From Terribacillus halophilus (GTDB taxonomy: Bacteria; Bacillota; Bacilli; Bacillales; Amphibacillaceae), in the NCBI RefSeq assembly GCF_900101385.1, contig NZ_FMZB01000005.1:62001-126000 (forward strand): DNA of 64,000 nucleotides. Reading direction: 5' to 3'. The notes beneath the pieces are model-generated. The model was not told the origin of the DNA, did not search any database, and saw nothing but the letters and a program-made list of their open reading frames with translations. Of the stretch, positions 1-8,167 are shown in pieces; positions within the stretch are counted from its first letter, which is position 1, and every line of letters starts with the position of its first letter. Made by a program: the position numbers and the translations under genes.

Positions 1-1539
1 GTAAAGGGAGCGTACTTGGGGCAAACAGTAGACCAGGCGCAAGCAGCTAGGGATTTTACAAATGAAGCGAAAAGTCATTTTGCTATTGATGAAGAGGTAA
101 AAGTAAATTCCCTAGGTCACTCTCTGGGAAATCAAAACGGAACAGTAACCGGTATATCTGATGGAACTTATGATAGTATGTATGGTCTTAATGGATTGCA
201 GGTCTCTCCATATTCTCAGTATAAGTACGACTTTCTGTTTGCTGATGAAGTACGAAAAGAGTTTGGATTAGTTAATGAAGATGGTATATACAACATCCCT
301 AAAGAGGACTTGGTTGATTTTACTCAAGAGTACTTTAAAGATTCAGGAGTTAAGATACATCAAGTCATTTCAACCGACGATCCCCTTTACGGAATCACCG
401 AGAGAATTGGTTTAGCCCCGATGGGGAAAATCGAGTATATCGATACCAACCCGGAATTAGCAGGTATTAAGACAGTCATAGATGATATACCGGAAGATGT
501 CTTGCAAGAATTTGTTGATTTGGGCATTTTGTATGCGAAGGCTGATGCAGATGGTGGTATTGGTGAAGTGTTGGAGCAAACCCTCGGAGTGAATTATGAG
601 TACATTAAAGATCTGAATTCCTTGGAAAGTCTGGGTAATTGGTATCTCTTCGATCAAGAAGAGTTAGATGACACATTAAAGGCGGTTGATGAAAGTCTAC
701 CGCCTTTAATAGATAAATTAAATATTATTACCGATAATTCAGAGGCTATTTTTGGAAGGTTATACGAAGAGGGATATATAACAGAAAAACAGAAAACTAT
801 TATGATTGATGAAATAGCTAAATTAGCTAAAGAGCTCGAAACTGTACAAAATGCAATCTCTCAGAATGTTGAAGCAGATGAAAGCGGTGGATTCTTCGAT
901 AAGATAAAAGCTGATGGTGACTTAATAATGGACATCGTCAAGGTGTGGATAGCCTTTAATGAAGCGATGAAAAATATTAAGGATAGTGGGATCATGGAGA
1001 GTTTAGGTAGCATCGTTGATAGCCACAGCATTAATGAGTTGTTAAACGCTAAAGCTGGTGGGAATAAAAGCTATATAGGTAAAGATATGGTCCTTACATC
1101 TAATCGAGGTGGCGGAACACCAATCAAAGTAAATATGTCCGCTGCTTTAAGGCTTTATAGAGAAGGCACTACATCGTTAGAGGATAAAACCCGATATCTT
1201 ACTGATTTAGAAAAAGCAGTACACGCAGAAGTCGCTTTGACTTATTTGGAAAGGCGTTCAAAAATAATGAGTGAGATTGGTCATATAGAGGCAAATCCTA
1301 AGAGTTATGCAGTTCTTCTGGAAGAGCATAAATACCCCACATATAAAGTTGAATCAGCAAGAGTCAATGAAATTATTAATCCTTTGACTAACGCTGATCT
1401 AGAAGAAGTAATGATTGAAATGAGGAAGTCTGTTGATTCTGGTTACATTTATCTCAACACATATAAAGAGGCTATAACGAAGCTTTTCAAAGAAGAAGAA
1501 GACCTCTTAAAACTATTTGATCTAGTTAGGGAGATGTAA
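1..1539 (+). CDS. lipase-like alpha/beta-hydrolase of cassette A (5'-truncated by window edge)
   Basis: The reading frame is open to base 1 and the residues before the first possible TTG (16) already align with the full-length paralogue at 12599-14446, so the true start lies left of the window. About 512 codons are visible. A GHSLG nucleophile-elbow motif (Ser codon at 121-123) is typical of class 3-like lipases. The middle of the protein is rich in charged helices, and the last ~170 residues (SHSINELLNA, GKDMVLTS, IKVNMSAALRLY) are strongly conserved with the paralogue. No signal peptide can be judged. The gene ends 1 bp before a small partner gene, as in the other cassette. Hydrolase activity is inferred from the motif; substrate and target are unknown. 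I suspect a Bacillaceae lipase-like domain family but cannot name it with certainty. Confidence 0.75.
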   Translation, partial: VKGAYLGQTVDQAQAARDFTNEAKSHFAIDEEVKVNSLGHSLGNQNGTVTGISDGTYDSMYGLNGLQVSPYSQYKYDFLFADEVRKEFGLVNEDGIYNIPKEDLVDFTQEYFKDSGVKIHQVISTDDPLYGITERIGLAPMGKIEYIDTNPELAGIKTVIDDIPEDVLQEFVDLGILYAKADADGGIGEVLEQTLGVNYEYIKDLNSLESLGNWYLFDQEELDDTLKAVDESLPPLIDKLNIITDNSEAIFGRLYEEGYITEKQKTIMIDEIAKLAKELETVQNAISQNVEADESGGFFDKIKADGDLIMDIVKVWIAFNEAMKNIKDSGIMESLGSIVDSHSINELLNAKAGGNKSYIGKDMVLTSNRGGGTPIKVNMSAALRLYREGTTSLEDKTRYLTDLEKAVHAEVALTYLERRSKIMSEIGHIEANPKSYAVLLEEHKYPTYKVESARVNEIINPLTNADLEEVMIEMRKSVDSGYIYLNTYKEAITKLFKEEEDLLKLFDLVREM

Positions 1540-1540
1540 G

Positions 1541-1909
1541 ATGACTGAAAAGGTGACTGAAATTAAAAGCAAAGTATGGAAGCATCTATTGCCGGCGGAA
1601 GATTTTAATCATCTACGTAGCTCATTAAAGAAAGTTGCTGAGCCAATTTGGGAAGAAGACGAGAAGTTCTATAAATTAGTGAACCAAGTTATCGTCGGTG
1701 AAGACCAAAAGGGTAAGATAATGGAAGCGATGAAGGAAGAAACAGATAGGCGCAAAAATCTGGATGCTGAACTTACAGCAGATACAACAAAGAGAATTAA
1801 TCAGATAGTATATAATCTCAATGATCAAGTATATGAACTTTACTTCCAACAAATATTTGTTACTTATAGTAATAAAGAATTCTTAGAAAGAACCTCGCTA
1901 TTGAGATAA
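1541..1909 (+). CDS. small partner protein of cassette A (possible immunity/adaptor)
   Basis: A 122-residue soluble, highly charged protein with no signal peptide or membrane segment. It starts at ATG 1541, directly after the TAA of the lipase-like gene, so the two are almost certainly co-translated. It is a paralogue of the 113-residue protein at 14447-14788: both share an N-terminal LLPAEDF/LIPEEDF-type segment, a central FYKL-N-ILVGEDQKGK-type core, and a C-terminal NxxDQV region. The core is the best conserved part. Being encoded right behind a large putative hydrolase, in duplicate, suggests a cognate inhibitor, chaperone or adaptor. That role is inferred from gene order only; no known family is recognised. 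Confidence 0.7.
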   Translation: MTEKVTEIKSKVWKHLLPAEDFNHLRSSLKKVAEPIWEEDEKFYKLVNQVIVGEDQKGKIMEAMKEETDRRKNLDAELTADTTKRINQIVYNLNDQVYELYFQQIFVTYSNKEFLERTSLLR

Positions 1910-2002
1910 CACTACAAAACGTGTCCCAAGACGCAATAAAATACCTACTTGCATAGATTGATAGAAAGAACGTTCTCTCTGTCGGTGGTCATGGAACAAT
2001 AA

Positions 2003-2034
2003 GAGACACCTGTGCTAACGCACAGGTGTCTTAG
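2003..2034. terminator. bidirectional terminator between cassette A and floT
   Basis: Eleven-base perfect stem AGACACCTGTG / CACAGGTGTCT with a 6-base loop, placed between two convergent genes. On the minus strand it lies just beyond the floT stop codon. Confidence 0.8.
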
Positions 2035-2040
2035 TTTTAC

Positions 2041-3528
2041 TCATTGATTTGTGTCTTCTTCTTCGAAACGTAGTGCAGATTCATTAACCGTAATTTGTTG
2101 CTGGTCTGATATTGCGTTATCTTCAACCGTTCCTTTATTTGGCTTAGAGGTACTGATGTTTTCCAAAAACCCTTCCAAATCAAACCCCGTCATCTGACCA
2201 AGACTCTCTTGCAGGTTTGCCATCGTATTTGTCACAGTATTAGGCAAGGAGTTAATCCCACCACCTGATCCATTATCCAAAATACGAATAGACTCGACAT
2301 TACTGAATGATTCACTGATTGCTCTTGCATAATCCGGCATGATATCGATGAGTTTCTCACGTAGGATGACGTCTTGGTGCTTCGCCATTGCTTGAGCGCG
2401 TTTTTCGATCGCTTCGACCTCTGCGATGCTCTTTTGTTTGATGACCTCGGCTTCCGCTTCTCCTTCGACTCTTCTTGCTTCGGCACGGGCTTGTGCTTCT
2501 CTTGTTTTGGTGAGGTATTCTGCTTCGGCCTTTTGTTTTTGCACTTCTACTTGCTGCTGTTCCAATTTGACGTCATTTTCACGTTCTTTCTGGCGCAGTC
2601 TTAATTCACTTTCTTGTTCCTGTTCTTTGATTTCTAGTCGCTGCTTTTCGATACCTAGGCGCTTTTCTTCTTTTTCCAGTTCGTATGCAGCTTCGGCAAT
2701 GGCTCTTTCACGTTCTGTTTCCGCTTTAATTTGGGCATCTTTGATGTCTTTTGTTTTACGAACTTCTGCGATGTTCATTTCACGCTGGTATTTCTCACGG
2801 GATACTTCTTCGTTTACTTCTGCTTGTTTGAGTTCGGTTTCCCGTTTGTTGTTCGCTTCGGCTATTTCAGCTTCTTTTTCGATTTCGGCGATCTGTGGAC
2901 GACCCAAGTTTTCCAAGTATCCGTCATCATCGCTGATGTCTGTAAGTCCAAGTGATGTAATGCGGAAGCCCATGTCATTTAATTCTTTTTGTGCAATTTT
3001 ACGCACATCTTCATTGAAACGTTCCCGGTCACCGTTGATTTGCTCAACGGTCATACTTGATAAAATTGCGCGCAGACTGGAATTTAATACTTCGCCAATT
3101 TCCTGCTCGATTTCTTCCTGCACTTTCCCTAAGAACTGCTCGGCATATCGTACGATACCTTCGAGCGTGTCTGCTACTTTGACTGTTGCGACAGCTTCTC
3201 CGTATACACCAACATGCTGTGCTGTATATACTTTTGGTGTTTTGATTTGTAATTGGAATGATTTCAAGGAAACTTTTGTACCGGTTTGGAACATTCTTAG
3301 CCTGTGACCGCCGCCACGGATTACTTTCATATAGCGTCCTTGGTCATCTTTATAGATATTTGTTTCTTTTTCTTCATCCCCGAGTTTCGGTCCGGTAACG
3401 ATGAGTGCTTCGTTGGAGGGCACGGTACGGAATCTGATTTTCATGTAAATGAACCATGCAATTCCTGCGATAGCTGCCAGTACAACAAGTACAATGGTTA
3501 TGGATACAATTGCCATTCCTTCTAACAT
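2041..3528 (-). CDS. floT: flotillin-like membrane scaffold protein FloT
   Basis: A 495-residue protein close in length to Bacillus FloT (about 509). It has an N-terminal membrane segment (residues ~5-30), an SPFH/band 7 domain (~35-200, including VPSNEALIVTG and the basic RGGGHRLRMF stretch), and a long coiled coil (~215-390) rich in EA/KE repeats. The C-terminal tail is Gly/Asn-rich and then acidic. Flotillins form lipid-raft-like platforms in the cytoplasmic membrane and affect fluidity, signalling and secretion. In B. subtilis floT follows an NfeD-like gene (yuaF); no NfeD partner is present here and the gene appears monocistronic. The ATG is preceded by AAAGGGG. A sigma-W-type promoter lies just upstream (see next entry). 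Confidence 0.93.
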   Translation of the reverse strand: MLEGMAIVSITIVLVVLAAIAGIAWFIYMKIRFRTVPSNEALIVTGPKLGDEEKETNIYKDDQGRYMKVIRGGGHRLRMFQTGTKVSLKSFQLQIKTPKVYTAQHVGVYGEAVATVKVADTLEGIVRYAEQFLGKVQEEIEQEIGEVLNSSLRAILSSMTVEQINGDRERFNEDVRKIAQKELNDMGFRITSLGLTDISDDDGYLENLGRPQIAEIEKEAEIAEANNKRETELKQAEVNEEVSREKYQREMNIAEVRKTKDIKDAQIKAETERERAIAEAAYELEKEEKRLGIEKQRLEIKEQEQESELRLRQKERENDVKLEQQQVEVQKQKAEAEYLTKTREAQARAEARRVEGEAEAEVIKQKSIAEVEAIEKRAQAMAKHQDVILREKLIDIMPDYARAISESFSNVESIRILDNGSGGGINSLPNTVTNTMANLQESLGQMTGFDLEGFLENISTSKPNKGTVEDNAISDQQQITVNESALRFEEEDTNQ

Positions 3529-3562
3529 ATATACATTACCCCTTTATTTGTATTTATATATA

Positions 3563-3589
3563 TACGTGCTACATTGCTTCTTAGTTTCA
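3563..3589 (-). promoter_or_regulatory. candidate sigma-W (ECF) promoter of floT
   Basis: On the minus strand a perfect TGAAAC (3589-3584) is followed after 17 bases by CGTA (3566-3563), about 30 bases before the floT start. TGAAAC-N16/17-CGTA is the sigma-W signature, and B. subtilis floT belongs to the sigma-W envelope-stress regulon. The match was read by eye. Confidence 0.65.
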
Positions 3590-3664
3590 TTACTTGAAGA
3601 GGATCAATTGACAAGTAAGCATGTTAAATGCAATAACTAAAACTATAGATAGGGGGAGTTACAT

Positions 3665-4441
3665 ATGAATCCACGTGATTTAAGAGAAAAGATCAGAACT
3701 GGTGAATTTAATACCCATACATCTGGAGTAGGCAGTAATTATGTTCAAGCAAACTTAGCAATCGTACCAAAAGAATATGCTTTTGATTTTTTGTTATTTG
3801 CTAATCGAAATCCGAAGTCTTGTCCAATTATTGATGTATTGGAACCAGGAGTGGTTGAATCTGCTCTCGCTGCTGGCTCGGATATTCGAAGTGATATTCC
3901 ACTTTACTTTGTATATGAGAACGGAAAAATATCGGAGAAACGTCATGAACTTAAGGAAATCTGGCGGGATGACTTTGTATCGTTCTTAATCGGCTGCAGC
4001 TTTACCTTCGAAAGTGCATTACTAAAGGAAGGCGTTCCTTTAAAACATATTGAGCAGAACAAAAATGTTGCGATGTACATAACGAACCGGCAAACGAAGC
4101 AAGCTGGTGAATTTAGTGGACCTGTCGTAGTTTCCATGAGACCCATTAAAAATGAGCTAGTTCAAAAGGCAATTGATATCACTGCACAGTTTCCAAACAT
4201 GCATGGATCTCCAATTCATGTAGGAGATCCGAAAGAAATAGGTATTGATGATATCAGTAAGCCTGATTTTGGCGAATTCACGGAGTATGGAGAAGAAGAG
4301 ACACCTGTTTTTTGGGAATGTGGCGTAACACCTCAATCGGCAGCGATCCATTCACAGATTCCATTAGTGATTACGCATGCGCCGGGGCATATGTTTGTGA
4401 CGGATGTGACGAATGAGGAGTTTTTGCGTAATAGATCTTGA
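3665..4441 (+). CDS. ycsI: putative hydro-lyase, YcsI / DUF1445 family
   Basis: 258 residues, the usual length of the DUF1445 family (B. subtilis YcsI), whose members are annotated as putative hydro-lyases and include mammalian D-glutamate cyclase. Recognisable segments are the N-terminal RxxIRTGEF-T-GxxxNYVQANL, the central FLIGCSFTFE, the NKNVAMYITNR region, and the C-terminal CGVTPQSA and APGHMFVTD motifs. It begins at ATG 3665 behind a GGGGGAG site and stands alone between floT (divergent) and the oxidoreductase (convergent). In B. subtilis ycsI sits with oxoprolinase-like genes; these are absent nearby, so its substrate cannot be deduced from context. Confidence 0.85.
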   Translation: MNPRDLREKIRTGEFNTHTSGVGSNYVQANLAIVPKEYAFDFLLFANRNPKSCPIIDVLEPGVVESALAAGSDIRSDIPLYFVYENGKISEKRHELKEIWRDDFVSFLIGCSFTFESALLKEGVPLKHIEQNKNVAMYITNRQTKQAGEFSGPVVVSMRPIKNELVQKAIDITAQFPNMHGSPIHVGDPKEIGIDDISKPDFGEFTEYGEEETPVFWECGVTPQSAAIHSQIPLVITHAPGHMFVTDVTNEEFLRNRS

Positions 4442-4525
4442 CGTCACAACAAATTTTACTCCTTTTAAATCACATTAAAGCAGTAGTCAATACGCTGCAG
4501 AGTAAGTTGGTTTGTAATAGATAGA

Positions 4526-4566
4526 ATAGATAAAGGGGATAGCTATTTGCTACCCCCTTTATCTAT
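4526..4566. terminator. bidirectional terminator between ycsI and the oxidoreductase
   Basis: Long inverted repeat: ATAGATAAAGGGG...GCTA opposite CCCCCTTTATCTAT, with a short A/T-rich loop, between two convergent genes. Confidence 0.8.
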
Positions 4567-4602
4567 TGGGTAAGTTATATTATCAAAAGTTATTAATGCT
4601 GA

Positions 4603-5634
4603 TTAGAACTGTTCCAGAACTACCTTCCCAACTGTACGTCCTGACTCAAGAATTGCATGTGCTTTACGAAGATTCCCTGCATTTATCGGTGTCAGTTTTT
4701 CTGTAACAGTTGTCAGGATTATCCCGGAATCTACGAGGCGAGCTACTTCATTCAGAAGGTAATGCTGTTCGATCATATCGTCCGTTTCATAGCTGGATCG
4801 GGTGAACATGAATTCCCATACAAATGTTGCACTTTTATTTTTCAATAAAGTTAAATTTAATTCTTCATCGGTTTCCACAATCGAACATATCTTTCCTTGA
4901 GGTGCAATTGCTTCAGCCATGCTGCTCCAATGTTTTTCGGTACTGTTTAAACAAAGTATATATTCTACATTTGTCATCCCTATATTCACTAGCTGTGGAG
5001 TGAAAGCATTATAGTGATTGATGACATGATCAGCACCTAGTTTTTTGACCCATTCAGTAGACTCTGGTCGGGAGGCAGTTGCAATGACCTCAAGGCCGGC
5101 ATGTTTGGCTAGTTGTATGGCAATGGATCCGACTCCGCCGGCAGCACCGATGATCAGGATTCTTTTATTTATATTTTTGGAAGGATCTGTGTTTACGCCT
5201 AAGCGGTCAAATAATCCTTCCCATGCTGTTATTGCGGTTAATGGCAATGCTGCTGCATGGGCAAAATCCAGATTTGCTGGCTTCTTCCCAACGATTCTTT
5301 CATCCACTAGATGAAATTCACTATTGCCCCCGGGACGTTTTATGCTCCCAGCATAGAAGACTTCATCACCTGGTTTGAATAAGGAGCATTCTGGGCCGAC
5401 TTCTTCTACTACACCTGCTACATCCCAGCCAAGCACCTTTAGCTGCTTTTCAACTGTAGCCTTCGGAGAGCGGAGTTTCGTATCAACTGGATTCACAGAA
5501 ATAGCTTTTACTTTGATCAATAAATCCCTGTTTACAGGGGTAGGCTTATCAATTTCCGCTTCTATCAGACTTTCCGGATCATCTAGTGGTAAGTATTTAT
5601 AAAGACCTATAGCTTTCATTTTTTCTTGACTCAT
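4603..5634 (-). CDS. zinc-type alcohol dehydrogenase-like / quinone oxidoreductase (MDR superfamily)
   Basis: A 343-residue medium-chain dehydrogenase/reductase. It has an N-terminal GroES-like domain (PVNRDLLIKV, GWDVAGVVEEVG, FKPGDEV) and a Rossmann NADPH-binding motif IIGAAGGVGSIAIQLAK around residue 155-170. The catalytic-zinc cysteine/histidine set of true alcohol dehydrogenases is not evident, so it groups with zeta-crystallin/quinone reductase-like enzymes that reduce reactive quinones or enals. I placed the start at ATG 5634 (MSQEKMKAIG) because AGGAGTG lies 8 bases upstream; the GTG at 5643 overlaps that site. An HxlR-family gene lies upstream on the same strand and a perfect palindrome sits between them, suggesting repression relieved by electrophiles. 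Confidence 0.85.
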   Translation of the reverse strand: MSQEKMKAIGLYKYLPLDDPESLIEAEIDKPTPVNRDLLIKVKAISVNPVDTKLRSPKATVEKQLKVLGWDVAGVVEEVGPECSLFKPGDEVFYAGSIKRPGGNSEFHLVDERIVGKKPANLDFAHAAALPLTAITAWEGLFDRLGVNTDPSKNINKRILIIGAAGGVGSIAIQLAKHAGLEVIATASRPESTEWVKKLGADHVINHYNAFTPQLVNIGMTNVEYILCLNSTEKHWSSMAEAIAPQGKICSIVETDEELNLTLLKNKSATFVWEFMFTRSSYETDDMIEQHYLLNEVARLVDSGIILTTVTEKLTPINAGNLRKAHAILESGRTVGKVVLEQF

Positions 5635-5722
5635 TATCGTCACTCCTGACTGATTGTTTTCTTCTTGCTCAGTCAGTATAATTTATTGATTTGCCAAGCG
5701 TAAGTACGCACATTTATGTTGG

Positions 5723-5744
5723 ATAGTATAAATTTTTATACTAT
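5723..5744. promoter_or_regulatory. perfect 22-bp palindrome, probable HxlR-family operator
   Basis: ATAGTATAAA-TT-TTTATACTAT is a perfect inverted repeat upstream of the oxidoreductase gene and just past the terminator of the HxlR-type regulator gene. HxlR/YodB-type regulators bind TACTAT-like dyads, so this is the likely operator. The assignment to this regulator is inferred from position. Confidence 0.6.
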
Positions 5745-5757
5745 TGAAGGGTAAAAA

Positions 5758-5780
5758 AACTGCCAGCTATGCTGACAGTT
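5758..5780 (-). terminator. terminator of the hxlR-type gene
   Basis: On the minus strand AACTGTCAGC / GCTGGCAGTT forms a hairpin followed by a run of seven T, about 10 bases after the regulator's stop codon. It makes the downstream oxidoreductase a separate transcription unit. Confidence 0.75.
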
Positions 5781-5787
5781 AAATGCT

Positions 5788-6132
5788 TCACACAGATTGT
5801 TTATACGTTTCTCCCCAATTCTTCATTAAAGAAATGATAGGAATCAATGTTTTGCCGAAATCGGTTAATGAGTATTCCACTTTTGGAGGTACTTGCTTAT
5901 ATACTTCCCGATGAACCACGCCATCTTCCTCCAGTTCCCGAAGCTGAAGCGTCAGCATGCGCTGTGTGACGCCCGGACATATTCTTCGGAATTCATTGAA
6001 GCGCTTCGGTCCCTCAATTAAATGATATAGCAGTACACCTTTCCATTTCCCGCCGATCACATCAAGTGTATATTCTACTGGACAAGCCTCATCATTCGGA
6101 CAATAACCATAACCGCTATTTCTATCTCTCAT
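5788..6132 (-). CDS. HxlR-family winged-helix transcriptional regulator
   Basis: 114 residues from ATG 6132 (MRDRNSGYG), chosen because an AAGGGG site lies 9 bases upstream; a longer in-frame ATG at 6204 has no such site. The protein shows the HxlR core: CPVEYTLDVIGGKWKGVLLY near the N-terminus, then RFNEFRRICPGVTQRMLTLQ (recognition helix region), and the wing EYSLTDFGKTL. The conserved Cys in the CPVE segment is the redox-sensing cysteine in YodB/HypR relatives, and a second Cys precedes it (YCPNDEACPVE). Family members repress reductases for quinones, aldehydes or hypochlorite stress. The neighbouring quinone-reductase-like gene fits that theme. Confidence 0.9.
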   Translation of the reverse strand: MRDRNSGYGYCPNDEACPVEYTLDVIGGKWKGVLLYHLIEGPKRFNEFRRICPGVTQRMLTLQLRELEEDGVVHREVYKQVPPKVEYSLTDFGKTLIPIISLMKNWGETYKQSV

Positions 6133-6334
6133 GTCAAAATGCCCCTTACATTGTATGATTTTTTTTCCTATTCGAATTATAAGCGAAAGATTAGAATTAA
6201 ACATTATATAAAACCTGTCCTGAAACTTGGACTAACAGAGAATTTCTTGTACAGAGATTAGATAAGATACTAATATCGCTTAATTTCTTAAACAATGGCA
6301 TAATTAAATCACCAATTTAAGTAAGGATGACAAA

Positions 6335-7531
6335 ATGAGACAGTTAGTAGAAATAAAAGTAAAACCGAAATCGGTTAAAGATATGAAGAATGGCTATCCG
6401 CTGCTCACAAAAGAAGCAATCGATACTGCAGGAATGACAATGGCTGAAGGAAGCATCTTGCGCTTGGTTGATTCCAACCGCAAGTATATTGGAACAGCAT
6501 ATTACGGTTTACAAAATAAAGGTATAGGTTGGGTTTTAACACGCAAAGAACAGGAAAAAATCGATACGAAATTTTTCGTTAAGAAAATTAGTGAAGCTGT
6601 TGCAAAACGTAAGAATTTATATGAAACCGAAGATACCACTGCTTTCCGTGTATTTAATGGGGAAGGAGACGGTATCGGCGGATTGATCATTGATTTCTAT
6701 GATGGCTTTTATATGGTGAGCTGGTATAGTGAAGGTATTTATTCTTTCCGTGATGATATATATCAAGCTTTGAGTAAAGTGGTAACAGTTCGTGGTCTAT
6801 ATGAGAAATTACGCTTTAATACGAACGGACAATACGTGGAACAAGATGATTATGTGTCAGGTGAAAAGGGAGAATTTCCTTTGATCGTTTTGGAAAACGG
6901 GATGAAATATGCAGTAGATTTAAATGATGGTGCCATGACGGGGATATTCCTGGATCAACGTGAGGTACGAAAAGCATTACGTGACCATTACGCAAAAGGA
7001 AAAACGGTTTTAAATACCTTCTCTTATACAGGTGCATTCTCTGTAGCGGCAGTTCTTGGCGGTGCGATAAAGACAACTAGTGTGGATGTGGCAAAACGAA
7101 GCCTGCCTAAGACTATTGAGCAATTTGCGGTTAACGAAATTGATTATGAAGCGCAGGATATTAAGGTGATGGATGTCTTTGATTACTTTCGATATGCGGC
7201 CCGTCATGAATTGAAATTTGACGTTGTCGTTCTGGATCCGCCAAGCTTTGCGCGGACAAAGAAAATAACATTCAGTACTGCGAAGGATTATCCGAAGCTG
7301 CTAAAAGACACCTTGAAAATTACAAATCAAGGTGGAATTATTATTGCGTCCACAAATAACGCAAGCTTCAATATGAAGAAGTTTAAATCATTTATCGATA
7401 AAGCATTTACGGAATCTAACACACGTTACAAGATTCTAGAAGAACACCAACTGCCGGAAGATTTTACAGTACCGCACAATTATCCGGAATTTAATTATCT
7501 AAAAGTCGTATTTATAAAGGTAATGAGTTAA
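6335..7531 (+). CDS. class I SAM-dependent rRNA methyltransferase, RlmI/YwbD type
   Basis: 398 residues, typical for RlmI-like enzymes. An N-terminal PUA domain (about 1-75, VKPKSVKDMKNGYPLL, GTAYY) is followed by an EEHEA-like middle domain (FRVFNGEGDGIGGLIID). The C-terminal Rossmann methyltransferase contains the SAM loop LNTFSYTGAFSVAA (about 225) and the catalytic-motif region VVLDPPSFAR. The motif MTGIFLDQRE is the family hallmark. RlmI methylates a cytosine C5 in 23S rRNA in E. coli; the Bacillus orthologue YwbD is presumed to modify RNA similarly. The gene starts at ATG 6335 and stands alone. Confidence 0.9.
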   Translation: MRQLVEIKVKPKSVKDMKNGYPLLTKEAIDTAGMTMAEGSILRLVDSNRKYIGTAYYGLQNKGIGWVLTRKEQEKIDTKFFVKKISEAVAKRKNLYETEDTTAFRVFNGEGDGIGGLIIDFYDGFYMVSWYSEGIYSFRDDIYQALSKVVTVRGLYEKLRFNTNGQYVEQDDYVSGEKGEFPLIVLENGMKYAVDLNDGAMTGIFLDQREVRKALRDHYAKGKTVLNTFSYTGAFSVAAVLGGAIKTTSVDVAKRSLPKTIEQFAVNEIDYEAQDIKVMDVFDYFRYAARHELKFDVVVLDPPSFARTKKITFSTAKDYPKLLKDTLKITNQGGIIIASTNNASFNMKKFKSFIDKAFTESNTRYKILEEHQLPEDFTVPHNYPEFNYLKVVFIKVMS

Positions 7532-8167
7532 GTATATATTCAAATGAAAAACAACTAACACCATCAGGAGTTAAAGAAGGTTAAAGTTGAAATGAACCTA
7601 AATTCTTTCGCACTCCAAGCGAAGCCCCCTAGCAGCTAGGTTCTTAACTACTGAAGCAAGTAGTTGACAAGCCAAGAGAAAACGTCGGCGACAACATGCC
7701 TGATATGGGGGCAATGTGTGATGTAATAAGCAGTTTAATCCCTATGTAAGGTGAAAGTGAAACGTTATAAAAGGAAGCTTTCCATGAGTTGAGTGAACTT
7801 GTGGAAGGCTTCTTTTTGTAATTCCCCAATGTGATTCCACGTACTCATTAGTTCACCAATAAATTCTTTGTGATTGTCAGTTGCAGTTATAGCAATCGTT
7901 CTCCTTATGCTTTTTACCCTTCTAATTTTTTCAATATCCTTCAATAGTCAACTTACAAAAATAAGGCTGGGGGCGTAGTAATTAATCAGCCTCCATCAGG
8001 TTCTTCAAATAAATACCATTTCGTATGATTATATTAGTACAATTGATAATCATTCAGGTCACGTTCACTTAGAAGTAGCTGGAAATTATCATCTGAAGAA
8101 ATGACAAAAAGTGATGGAGACAAGGATAGATTAGAAAAAAAGTATCGTTGCTGGAAGGGGTAAAATC
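7532..8167 (+). other. 636-bp intergenic stretch with a terminator and unrecognised relic-like sequence
   Basis: No convincing gene. The segment 7565-7740 contains short open pieces broken by stops and may be a decayed gene or mobile-element end; I cannot identify it. A strong hairpin with T-run (AGGAAGCTTTCCA / TGGAAGGCTTCTTTTT, 7771-7817) would terminate plus-strand transcription. The last 150 bp are A/T-rich and lead into an AAGGGG ribosome binding site before the ABC permease. Confidence 0.4.

Noticed and set aside
2426-3307. Long plus-strand open frame (293 residues) antisense to floT
   Set aside because: It mirrors the codon pattern of the EA-rich coiled-coil; its product is Ser/Phe/Cys-rich low complexity and has no ribosome binding site.
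7565-7829. Possible TnpB/IS remnant in the intergenic region
   Set aside because: No transposase motif, terminal repeat or target-site duplication could be recognised, so I list it only as unidentified sequence.
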